Below are positions 23,873 through 31,494 of a stretch of DNA of 64,000 nt, piece by piece. The number at the start of each line of letters is the position of its first letter. Within the stretch, counting starts at the first letter, position 1. The position numbers and the translations under genes are program-made. Source of the stretch: GCA-958296115 sp965222445 (GTDB taxonomy: Bacteria > Chloroflexota > Dehalococcoidia > Lucifugimonadales > CAJWER01); NCBI GenBank assembly GCA_965222445.1, contig CBDCTY010000001.1, positions 868,001 to 932,000 on the forward strand, read 5' to 3'. The notes under the pieces are model-generated. The model ran no database searches and had not been told where the DNA came from. It saw nothing but the letters and a program-made list of their open reading frames with translations.

Positions 23873-25345
23873 TCAGCCATTGAACTTGAAGGCGAAGACG
23901 TCGGCATCGGCGAGGCTGAAACGCAGGCGCACCGGCCTCCCCGCGAGGGCTGACACGTCGGAGCCGTTCGACCAGCGCACGGTCCCGTCTATCTCGTCGC
24001 CGAACATCTCCGGGCAGTCGTCCATCCCATAGCCGGGCAGGGCCCTGCCCTCCTCGTCCTGCAGCTCGACACGCACGGAGCCGACGGCTGAGGTCGAGTA
24101 GTTAAGCTCCAGCGAGGAGCCGGAGAAGATGAGCGGCCTGGTCGTGAACTCCCCGCCGGAGTACCCAGCGTTGACGGACACGAAACCGTCCGTGCGGATC
24201 GAGTAGCGCCTGATGTGGACGGACGGCAGGTACCTGTGCTGCCTGGAGTAGATGGAGAGCTCCTTGTGCGAGGTCTGCACGATGCCCCTGCCGACGTATA
24301 TGCCGCGCTCGCGCCAGTTCTCCATCATCAGGCCGGGACGGATGTAGGCCTCCATGAAGCTGCGATCGAAGTTGGTCCCGTCGCGGCTGGACATGAAGAC
24401 GACGTCGTTGACTCCGGGCGTTGCCGCGCGGGCGATGTCGTTGTCGGCGACACGGTGGGGTACGAAGCGCGACGGGAACATCAGGTACGTCCCGGGCGCC
24501 CTGTCGTAGGGCGTGCAGGCGTTGGTGTAGAGGTGCTCGAAGGGGGTGTCGCCGCAGTCGATGACCTGCAGCGGCGACCAGTTGATGAAGTCGTCGGAGA
24601 CAGCGCGGCGTATCCAGCGCACCCCTCCTCGGAACTCGCGGCCTATGGCCCCCTTGGGCTCCTCGCCCTTGCGGCCCGGCTCGAACCAGCCCCTCTTGGC
24701 GCTGTATCGGACGGTGCCGTCCGGGTTGCCGACTCCGCGGGCGTAGACCACGTACTTGCCGAGTCGCGTATCCCAGAAGGGCAGGTTGTGCGAATCGAAG
24801 GGTCCGTTGACCATGACGGGCTCCTCGCGCATGGGGCGCCAGCTCAGGCCGTCGGGGGACGCCAGCGGCACCAGGCCTCTTGCGCCAGGAATCGACCTGT
24901 CGCTGACCGCAAAGGCCTTGTAGCGCTCACTCTCGGCGGCGGCGGGGTTTGCGTCCAGGAAGGGGGCGAACTCCGTGTGCGGGCCGGCGTAGACGAGGTT
25001 GTTGCGCTTCGACCCATCGACCTCCACCACCCCAAGCTCAGGCTTCGTCCACTCAATGCCGTCGTCGCTCTCGGCGTAGGCGCAGTACTGCCACCCGCCC
25101 TTGGTCGGCCCATCCTCCGTACCCCTCTCGGAGCACAGGTAGTACATGCGCCACTTCGAGCCGTCGCCGAGCACAAGGTGGTACGCGGAGAATATTTGGT
25201 CCCAGGGATGCTCTGCCTCGAGCGCAATGTTCGCTGCAACGGGCTCGTGAAGCGCCCGCTCGACTCCCGCAGACGAGTCGACCCAGTGGAAGTCCACGAA
25301 AAGCTGCCTGTCGTTCCCGATATTCTCGACCTGCCCGGCTGTCAT
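23873..25345 (-). CDS. Five-bladed beta-propeller glycosidase-like protein
   Basis: 490 residues. Repeated blades with patterns such as YCAYAESDDGIEWTKPELG, LVPLASPDGLSWRPM and VVFMSSRDGTNFDRSF resemble the propellers of GH32/GH43/GH130-type enzymes, followed by a beta-sandwich-like C-terminal domain (from about 370). No signal peptide is seen, so it may act in the cytoplasm on imported saccharides. It starts at ATG 25345. A paralogue with the same organisation is at 54984-56480. The catalytic class cannot be fixed by eye; a non-hydrolytic role is possible. Confidence 0.7.
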   Translation of the reverse strand: MTAGQVENIGNDRQLFVDFHWVDSSAGVERALHEPVAANIALEAEHPWDQIFSAYHLVLGDGSKWRMYYLCSERGTEDGPTKGGWQYCAYAESDDGIEWTKPELGVVEVDGSKRNNLVYAGPHTEFAPFLDANPAAAESERYKAFAVSDRSIPGARGLVPLASPDGLSWRPMREEPVMVNGPFDSHNLPFWDTRLGKYVVYARGVGNPDGTVRYSAKRGWFEPGRKGEEPKGAIGREFRGGVRWIRRAVSDDFINWSPLQVIDCGDTPFEHLYTNACTPYDRAPGTYLMFPSRFVPHRVADNDIARAATPGVNDVVFMSSRDGTNFDRSFMEAYIRPGLMMENWRERGIYVGRGIVQTSHKELSIYSRQHRYLPSVHIRRYSIRTDGFVSVNAGYSGGEFTTRPLIFSGSSLELNYSTSAVGSVRVELQDEEGRALPGYGMDDCPEMFGDEIDGTVRWSNGSDVSALAGRPVRLRFSLADADVFAFKFNG

Positions 25346-25417
25346 CCATCTCCTCCTTCTTGGGCGGCCCGCAGTCTACAGGCCCGGCCGGGCAGCGGCA
25401 AGGCGGGGTCTCATGGA

Positions 25418-25613
25418 GTAACTGTTCAGTCTCCATGAGTCGAGAGATCATCCCCGATGTCATTCCGAACGCAGCGACAGCGGAGTGAGGAATCTACGCC
25501 TGGCATCAGGGGACGGCCCTGTGTGCAGGACTGTAGATTCTTCTTCGCTGCGCTCCTCAGAATGACATCAAAGAAGGGGCGATTCCTCTGTCTCGTCGAG
25601 TCTGAACAGTTAC
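25418..25613. mobile_element. MITE-like element, copy 1
   Basis: 196 bp bounded by GTAACTGTTCAGTCT and, at the other end, GTCTGAACAGTTAC, perfect terminal inverted repeats of about 11-14 bp. The interior includes TGTCATTCCGAACGCAGCG and CGCTGCGCTCCTCAGAATGAC, themselves an inverted pair, so the whole can fold. No coding capacity. A second copy with the same ends is at 48434-48631. The rest of the gap 25346-25713 holds only the lipoprotein leader. Confidence 0.85.
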
Positions 25614-25713
25614 CTCATCGACCATCCAGTTCCATGCGGATGTAGAGGAATCTCTTGGAAGGCCCCCCGGCGTTGGCTATACTTGCAGCAAGATTCAAAC
25701 AGGAGTTGCATAC

Positions 25714-26187
25714 GTGCAGAAGAGGATTTTGCCGGCGCTGGCGGTGCTGCTGGCTCTGGTCCTGGCGGCCCTGGCGTGCGGAAACATCGACAGCGAGCCC
25801 CAGCCCGTGATCAGGTCCGCGCCAACCGTGAAGCCCGCGCCCAACATCAAGGCCGCGCCCAACATCAAGGCCGCGCCGACCATCAAGGCTGCCCCCGCGT
25901 TCGGCGGCGACGTGGTGAAAGTAAAGAACCTGGACCAGGGTGGCACGGGCGAGTACAAGTTCGTGCCGTCGGAGTTCGCTTTCGAGGTGGGCGAGACAGT
26001 CACGTTCGAGATGACCGGCGAGACGGAGTTCCACACGTTCACGGTCGACGACCTCGACATAGACGAGTCCGTGGACGGGGGCCAGACCGTGACGTTCACG
26101 GTGACCTTCGACAGGGCGGGCACCTTCGAGCTCATCTGTATTGCCCACGAGGCGTTCGGTATGATAGGCACCATTACGGTGAAGTAG
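25714..26187 (+). CDS. Cupredoxin-domain lipoprotein (blue copper protein)
   Basis: 157 residues from a GTG at 25714. Lipoprotein signal ending Cys22; Ala/Pro/Lys linker with three IKAAP repeats; then a plastocyanin-like domain (about 65-157). Type 1 copper ligands are visible: His107 (EFHTF), Cys142 and His145 (ICIAH), Met150 (FGM). Such proteins shuttle electrons outside the membrane. The next gene starts within its stop codon (TAGTG), so the two are co-translated. Confidence 0.85.
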   Translation: MQKRILPALAVLLALVLAALACGNIDSEPQPVIRSAPTVKPAPNIKAAPNIKAAPTIKAAPAFGGDVVKVKNLDQGGTGEYKFVPSEFAFEVGETVTFEMTGETEFHTFTVDDLDIDESVDGGQTVTFTVTFDRAGTFELICIAHEAFGMIGTITVK

Positions 26188-26687
26188 TGGACGCAAAGCT
26201 GCCCGACAACGTGGCCGCCGCCCTGGCCGAGCTCGATATCCCCTATGAGGTGGTGCCGTGCGACCCTGATTTCGCCGACACGGCCCAGTTCTGCGAGAGG
26301 TACGGCTTCCCCATCGACCACTGCGGCAACACGATAGTCGTGGCGTCGAAGCGGGAGCCGGTGCAGTACGCTTCCTGCACCGTGCGCGGCTCCGATCGAC
26401 TGGACGTGAACAAGACCGTGCGCAAGCTGATGGGCGTGTCGCGCCTCTCCTTTGCGGGGGCCGAGCAGACGGCGGCGCTGACAGGAATGACGATCGGCGG
26501 AGTCACGCCGTTCGCGCTTCCCGAGGGGATTCCGGTGTACTTCGACGAGAAGCTGATGGAGCTCGATTACGTCATCCTCGGATCGGGAGACCGGTCGTCC
26601 AAGCTCAAGGTGAGCCCGGAGGTCCTGTCGCGCGTCCCTGACGCGGTCGTGGTCAGCGGGCTCTCTATGCCCCCGCGACCGCCGTAG
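26187..26687 (+). CDS. YbaK/EbsC-type aminoacyl-tRNA deacylase
   Basis: 166 residues from a GTG at 26187 overlapping the cupredoxin stop. The YbaK fold is indicated by IPYEVVPCDPDFADTAQF at the start, CGNTIVVASKREP, the conserved LDVNKTVRKLMG and TGMTIGGVTPFALP. These enzymes hydrolyse mischarged tRNA (Cys-tRNAPro, Ala-tRNAPro). The invariant Lys of the family is matched by K in NKTVRKLMG. Link to the copper protein upstream is probably positional only. Confidence 0.82.
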   Translation: MDAKLPDNVAAALAELDIPYEVVPCDPDFADTAQFCERYGFPIDHCGNTIVVASKREPVQYASCTVRGSDRLDVNKTVRKLMGVSRLSFAGAEQTAALTGMTIGGVTPFALPEGIPVYFDEKLMELDYVILGSGDRSSKLKVSPEVLSRVPDAVVVSGLSMPPRPP

Positions 26688-26688
26688 G

Positions 26689-27549
26689 ATGGCCTACCTC
26701 GGGATACAGGGCCTGATGCCGAGGGACCTCTCGGAGGTCTCGGACGCCACTATGGCCCGCATACGGGCCGAGGGGTTCACCGGCGCGGCCTGCCGGTACT
26801 ACGACCCGTCGTCCGCCTCCAGGGACGACGGGTCGCGGCTCCGGGAGATCATGGCCGCCGGAGGCGTCGAGCCGTGCCAGGCGGTCGCGCAGCACCCCGA
26901 CCTCATATCGCCTGATCCACTGCAGCGCGCCGTCGGCGTCGCGGAGATGCAGCACATGTGCCGGGTGACCCGGTGGCTCGGCGCGGGCAACCTGTACCTG
27001 AGGCCGGGCAGCGTCAACCCGAACGGCTCGTGGTACCCGCATCCCGACAACGCAAAGCCGGAGACGTTCCAGGTCCTGATCGACAGCGTTAGGCAGGTGT
27101 GCGCCGCTGCCGAGGAGGAGGGCGTGCTCCTGGCGGTCGAGGGCCACGTCCTCTCGATACTCGACACGCCGGAGCGCATCAGGGACCTGATCGACGCGGT
27201 CGGCTCCGAGGCCCTGCGCTTCAACGCCGACCCCGTCAACTTCGTCGGCAGCCTTGCGGACGCATACGACACGACGGCGATGGTGAACAGGCTGTTCGAC
27301 GTGCTGGGCGACTACACCGTATGTGGCCATGCCAAGGACTTCGTAGTGCAGGACCGACTCGTGCTGCACGTCGAGGAGGCCGTGATCGGCGAGGGCCTGC
27401 TCGACCAGGCGACGTACCTGAGGCGCTTCGAGGAGGCCTGCCCGGATGGCTATGTCCAGATCGAGCACCTGCCCGAAGAGCGTATACCGGAGGCCCGCAC
27501 CTCGCTCTACAATACGGGCGTCGAGGCGGGCATAAGGTGGAGGGAATGA
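26689..27549 (+). CDS. Sugar phosphate isomerase/epimerase-like TIM barrel
   Basis: 286 residues from ATG 26689, one base after the YbaK stop. AP-endonuclease-2/xylose-isomerase-like barrel: VEGH (strand with metal-binding Glu and His), LRFNADPVNFVG, CGHAKDF and QIEHLPEE supply likely metal ligands in the usual order. The substrate is unknown; hexulose or ketose sugars are typical. It overlaps the following SDR by ATGA, so the two probably act in one pathway. Confidence 0.8.
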   Translation: MAYLGIQGLMPRDLSEVSDATMARIRAEGFTGAACRYYDPSSASRDDGSRLREIMAAGGVEPCQAVAQHPDLISPDPLQRAVGVAEMQHMCRVTRWLGAGNLYLRPGSVNPNGSWYPHPDNAKPETFQVLIDSVRQVCAAAEEEGVLLAVEGHVLSILDTPERIRDLIDAVGSEALRFNADPVNFVGSLADAYDTTAMVNRLFDVLGDYTVCGHAKDFVVQDRLVLHVEEAVIGEGLLDQATYLRRFEEACPDGYVQIEHLPEERIPEARTSLYNTGVEAGIRWRE

Positions 27550-28286
27550 ACCTGGAGGGCAAGCGTATCGTAGTCACGGGCGGAGCCACCGGCATAGGCC
27601 GCGCAACGGCCATGCACTGCGCCTCCAGGGCCGCCCGCGTCGTGGTCGCCGACGTGAACGAGGCCGATGGCGCGGACTGCGCTGCCCGGATAGGCGCGAT
27701 GGGCGGCCAGGCCTGGTTCGTGCGTGCCGACGTGTCGATCGAGTCAGAGGTCCGCGAGCTGATGGGCGAGGCGGAGCGGCTCATGGGCGGCATCGATGGC
27801 CTCGTGACGGCCGCGGGCATCGCCCGCGATTCGATGGTGCCGGTCGAGGACGTACCCGAGCAGGTGTGGGACGCCACGATCGACGTGAACCTCAAGGGCA
27901 GCTTCCTAGCCGCCAAGTACGCCGTCCCGGCTATGCGCTCGGCGGGGCGCGGCGTGATCGTGATGATCGCGTCGGGCGCGGGCGTGACGGGCGGCAGCAG
28001 CGCCGTCTCCTACGGCGCGAGCAAGGGCGGTGTGAACGGCCTGGGCATGACGCTGGAGGCGAAGCTGCGCGGCGACGGCATCCGCGTAAACGTGCTCTGC
28101 CCCGGCGAGATAGCGACCCCGCTCAAGCTCGGCATCATAGAACAGCAGGCCAAGGCCGCCGGCGAAAGCGCCCGCCGGCGCACCGAGAACACCGACCTCG
28201 GCGAGCCCGAAGGGGTGGCGAGCATAATAGGCTTCCTGCTGTCGGACGACGCCGCCTACGTACGGGGCGCGGTTTTTACACGGTAG
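27546..28286 (+). CDS. SDR family NAD(P)-dependent oxidoreductase
   Basis: 246 residues from ATG 27546; in-frame openings further upstream are inside the isomerase gene. Full SDR set: VTGGATGIG (cofactor loop), VTAAG in place of NNAG, Ser in IASGAG, and intact YGASK. The acidic residue in VVVADVN suggests NAD+ preference. The C-terminus stops at RGAVFTR, short of the usual INVDGG ending by roughly ten residues, possibly trimmed. Probably the partner of the overlapping isomerase in sugar catabolism. Confidence 0.88.
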   Translation: MNLEGKRIVVTGGATGIGRATAMHCASRAARVVVADVNEADGADCAARIGAMGGQAWFVRADVSIESEVRELMGEAERLMGGIDGLVTAAGIARDSMVPVEDVPEQVWDATIDVNLKGSFLAAKYAVPAMRSAGRGVIVMIASGAGVTGGSSAVSYGASKGGVNGLGMTLEAKLRGDGIRVNVLCPGEIATPLKLGIIEQQAKAAGESARRRTENTDLGEPEGVASIIGFLLSDDAAYVRGAVFTR

Positions 28287-28295
28287 TAGCTCGGA

Positions 28296-28640
28296 TCAGG
28301 TCGAACGGGCTGCGCTGGCGGACAGCGACTCGCGGAGTGCGTCGAGCAGGCCTTCGATCCGAGCTTGGCCCAGTCCCTCCAGACGAGCTTGACCCCTCTC
28401 GAGATTCGCAAGGCGGGCATCCACTCCATCGAATCGCTCGTCCATGCGCTTGTCGTGGAGTTCGAGACGATTGTCTATGCGATTCTCGTAGTGCTCGAAC
28501 CGATTGTCCATGCGAACTTCCAATGCGGCGACGCGGTTGTCGATGCGACGCATCATCGCGAATAGCAACGCCGCTAGCGCAACGCCAGCGCTTAGGAGAG
28601 CAACGCCGACGCCCAAGATACCTATGAGTTCAGATGACAT
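28296..28640 (-). CDS. Membrane-anchored coiled-coil protein
   Basis: 114 residues. One N-terminal membrane helix (about 6-29, ILGVGVALLSAGVALAALLFAM) followed by heptad-like repeats RIDNRVAALEVRMDNRFEHY and KRMDERFDGVDARLANLE, a long charged coiled coil. No enzymatic domain. Similar small proteins are common in Chloroflexota and are of unknown function. It is divided from the nuclease-domain gene by 32 bp on the same strand. Confidence 0.7.
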   Translation of the reverse strand: MSSELIGILGVGVALLSAGVALAALLFAMMRRIDNRVAALEVRMDNRFEHYENRIDNRLELHDKRMDERFDGVDARLANLERGQARLEGLGQARIEGLLDALRESLSASAARST

Positions 28641-28672
28641 GCCTGTATCCTACCATGCCCAACGCATCAGCG

Positions 28673-29620
28673 TCAGGAGAACCGGACTTTGAACTGCGCC
28701 GGGTCCTGACCTACATGTTCGATGATGCCTTTGGTCCTGTTGACAATGGTTATCATGTTGCCATGCTTCGATATGAACCACCCGTTGATTTCAAGTGGAT
28801 AATGGATCGGGCTTCCGTCTGAGTGAAATGGCTCGGTGTTCACTCGGAGTCTGCCCGGTTCGGGCCCCGGGACAGGCTCGTTCAGCTTACCGTTATCTAT
28901 GAGCCATCTCACAACCTCAATCGATATCGAATACCATGCTGCGACTGGGGCGACCGAGTTGTCAGGGAACCGGACTTCTACTGGATGTGCAGAGCCTAGT
29001 TGTGGGTTCAGTTCCGAGAACGGCTGCCATTGGTGTTCATCCGTATTTTGATGCGCCAGCTGGGTATTTGGAATCGTAGGTTCAATCGAACAAAGTTCTT
29101 CATCTCTCAGTCCAACGACTGGAGCCTGTGCAGCGTCGATGTGGCCCGTCTCCACACTGGGCCGCCACAGCGCCAGCGCCTTCAGGCACTCGGCGGCAGG
29201 CGATTGGCTCTTCAGGTCGAAAGCCACAACCCGTTTCTCGTCGATGGGCACCGGCCTGTGCGTCTCATAAATCTCCCAGCGCTGTCCGTCGGTGACAGTA
29301 AAATGCTTGGTTCCCTCCATCAGGCAGTAGTTGATGCCCTGAGAGAGGACCGCGTCCCGAAGCGGCGTGTCCAGTTTCTTAGCCTCGACCATCATCACTG
29401 GACTGCCGTTACCAAGGAGCGCGTAGTCCGCTGAACCGCTGCCCGATCTGTACTCTGGTATCACGAGGGACGGGTCGTCGGTGTCCCAGCCCAGCTCCCG
29501 TAGCAGGGGATTGATGAGAGCGTAGCGTGTCAGCGCCTCGCTCTGCCTGAGCACGTCGCCGTGCTCGTCTATGCGATCTCGAAGCGTTTCGACCAGCCCC
29601 AGCAAACTTTCCAGCGGCAT
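28673..29620 (-). CDS. HsdR N-terminal-like (PD-(D/E)XK) domain protein
   Basis: 315 residues from ATG 29620. The first 150 residues match the HSDR_N domain found at the start of type I restriction subunits: LLRELGWDTDDPSLVIPEYR, GSGSADYALLGNGSPVMMVEAKK, in which the second D and the ExK make a PD-(D/E)XK-type site. No helicase motor follows. The C-terminal half (from about 215) has GWFISKHGNMITIVNRTKG and is unknown. Stand-alone HSDR_N proteins are common; whether this one cuts DNA is unknown. Confidence 0.75.
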   Translation of the reverse strand: MPLESLLGLVETLRDRIDEHGDVLRQSEALTRYALINPLLRELGWDTDDPSLVIPEYRSGSGSADYALLGNGSPVMMVEAKKLDTPLRDAVLSQGINYCLMEGTKHFTVTDGQRWEIYETHRPVPIDEKRVVAFDLKSQSPAAECLKALALWRPSVETGHIDAAQAPVVGLRDEELCSIEPTIPNTQLAHQNTDEHQWQPFSELNPQLGSAHPVEVRFPDNSVAPVAAWYSISIEVVRWLIDNGKLNEPVPGPEPGRLRVNTEPFHSDGSPIHYPLEINGWFISKHGNMITIVNRTKGIIEHVGQDPAQFKVRFS

Positions 29621-29705
29621 ACTGCGAGTCCTTCCCGTGGGTTGGGCGGATTATAGCAGGGAGTTGTGGATGCCCCGAGCTGCACTCATGGAGGACGGTG
29701 CAGAG

Positions 29706-29871
29706 CTAGCTGGACTGCCTGTGTGAAGCCTTTGGTCTCAGCACATGAGCCCGGCGTAGCTCGTGCAGCGGCATTTGGGCGAGCAGCTCGCTCTTGATGG
29801 CGTCGATGCGACGCCGGCGTTCCGGCGTGAAGTCCCCGGTCAGTTCTCTAAACGAACGGCGTCCACTCATT
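29706..29871 (-). pseudogene. Remnant of an XRE/HigA-type antitoxin gene
   Basis: From ATG 29871 the frame gives MSGRRSFRELTGDFTPE; after one extra base it continues as RRRRIDAIKSELLAQMPLHE and LRRAHVLRPK, then a stop at 29706. This is the characteristic N-terminal part of XRE antitoxins (F.EL...FTPERRRRID..K.EL...MPL.ELR.A). The HTH that should follow is absent and the frame is broken. No toxin lies alongside. Confidence 0.6.
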
Positions 29872-29880
29872 CGATCGCGG

Positions 29881-31107
29881 CTATAGCAAAGGGGGGTGGC
29901 CGCCCCGGGCTGTGCTTGCGGAGGGGGGGCGGAGCCAGGCCCCGGAGCCCTGCAGCGCGGCCCAGACTATGGCGGCGGCGGCTAGCATGGCCGACCCCAT
30001 GACCGCGAAGGTGTAGGTGTAGTCCAGCCAGTGGATCATGCCGCCGGCTAAGATCGGCCCGGCCACCTTGCCGGCGTTCTTCATCGATCCCACCAGGCCC
30101 ATGCCCGTCGCCAAGTGCTCGGCGTCGACCCGGGCCGACACGAGCGCGACCGTGGACGGGAATACGATTGCCTGGGCGACGCCGATGAGCACGGCGGGCG
30201 CGATCATCACGACGCCCGTTGCAGATATGGGCAGCAGGAGCAGCGCCGCTCCCAGAACGACCATGCCGGCCACGGCCATGGTCAGGAAACCGATCCGGTC
30301 GCTCAGCCTCCCGCCGATGGGCTTGCAGGCGATGTGCACCGCTTCCTGTATGGAGAGGAACGCTCCCGCCACGAGTACGTTCGCCCCGGAAGAGAGTGCG
30401 AGCAGGGGCACGAATGCCTTGACGGCGTACACGGCTATGAAGATGCCCGCTTCCATCCCTCCGGCCAGCCATACGGCGCCGGTCCTTGCGCCGGACCCCA
30501 GCGCCGTCATCACCTGCTTCCGGAGGGGTACGCGGGCCGGTCTCGGGGCGCGGGCCGTCTCGGGGAGCAGCAGGACGGGGATGAAGGCCGCCGCGCTCAG
30601 CAGGCCGATTAACGTGAAGACGCCGACGGGGTCGGCGTACCCGTACTGCAGCATCCACCCGGCGGCGGCCGGCCCTACCACGTATCCGGCGTTCCGGGCC
30701 ATGGAGAACCAGCCGAGCCTCTCGGCCCTCCGCTTCTGCGACAGCTCGGCGACGTAGGCGAGGGTCACGGGGCCGTATATCGCCGTTGCCAGGCCGTGGA
30801 CCATGCGGACGGCGAATAGCTGCTCGGGCGAGGTCACGAACCTGTACACGAAGGGCATCGCCGCGAAGAAGGCCGTGCCGATCAGAAGCCAGAGCCTGCG
30901 CCCTGACCGGTCCGAGAGCATCCCGAAGGTCGGCTTGAGGACCATGCCTGTGAGCGTCGAGACCGAGACGATGAATCCCAGGAAGATGTCGCCGGCGCCG
31001 AGTGATGCGGCGTAGATGGGCAGGAGGGGTGACTTCCCCATCTGGTAAGCCGAGCGCACGACGAAGTCCGCGCTCGTGATCAGCGCGAAGCCGCGGGAGC
31101 GAATCAT
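29881..31107 (-). CDS. MFS transporter
   Basis: 408 residues from ATG 31107, about twelve helices. Loop 2-3 motif FGMLSDRSGRRLWL and the matching loop 8-9 motif GGRLSDRIGFL identify the major facilitator superfamily; TLAYVAELSQKRRAERLGWF in the centre of the N-half is typical of drug/metabolite:H+ antiporters. Substrate unknown. It has no close operon partner; its upstream side (31108-31494) consists of repeats. Confidence 0.85.
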   Translation of the reverse strand: MIRSRGFALITSADFVVRSAYQMGKSPLLPIYAASLGAGDIFLGFIVSVSTLTGMVLKPTFGMLSDRSGRRLWLLIGTAFFAAMPFVYRFVTSPEQLFAVRMVHGLATAIYGPVTLAYVAELSQKRRAERLGWFSMARNAGYVVGPAAAGWMLQYGYADPVGVFTLIGLLSAAAFIPVLLLPETARAPRPARVPLRKQVMTALGSGARTGAVWLAGGMEAGIFIAVYAVKAFVPLLALSSGANVLVAGAFLSIQEAVHIACKPIGGRLSDRIGFLTMAVAGMVVLGAALLLLPISATGVVMIAPAVLIGVAQAIVFPSTVALVSARVDAEHLATGMGLVGSMKNAGKVAGPILAGGMIHWLDYTYTFAVMGSAMLAAAAIVWAALQGSGAWLRPPSASTARGGHPPLL

Positions 31108-31198
31108 ATCGACATCCGGGTCCTCTGCACGTGGGCCGCTGCGAGCCTATACCGGCGTGGAACCGGGGGTCAAGAGATTCATCACAGGGACGCGGAGG

Positions 31199-31290
31199 TG
31201 ACAGTTCAGTCTTCGCGGAATATGAGCAGAGGCCTCTCCCGTCAGGCCGAGAGCCCCCATCTCAGTCTTCCCCCTCAGGGGGAAGAGGCT
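31199..31290. repeat. CAGTTCAGTCTT-type repeat with CCCCATCTCAGTCTTCCCC core
   Basis: Contains ACAGTTCAGTCTTCGCGGAA, TCAGGCCGAGAGCCCCCATC and a TTCCCCCTCAGGGGGAAGAG hairpin. Diverged copies lie at 44750-44830 and 44152-44230. Its first bases resemble the end of the MITE at 25418. Confidence 0.65.
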
Positions 31291-31291
31291 A

Positions 31292-31397
31292 TTATACCAA
31301 GTCACCGTGATGCCGCCGTATATGTGCGGCCAGGGAGTGGGTTCCCGCCTTCGCGGGAATGACGGCTTTACGGCGCACTCAAAATGAATTGGTATTA
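31292..31397 (+). repeat. 105-bp dispersed element (R1), copy 3
   Basis: TTATACCAAGTCACCGTGATG to GAATTGGTATTA with the GTTCCCGCCTTCGCGGGAA core; almost identical to the copy at 18334. Confidence 0.88.
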
Positions 31398-31494
31398 CAA
31401 GGAAGTGCCGCTGTTGCTAGGCCGTGGGCCGGTTGGGTAGGATAGTGTACCGTGCTGGTGCGAGGCTGCGAAGGGTCCGCGAGGAGGTTGCGGT

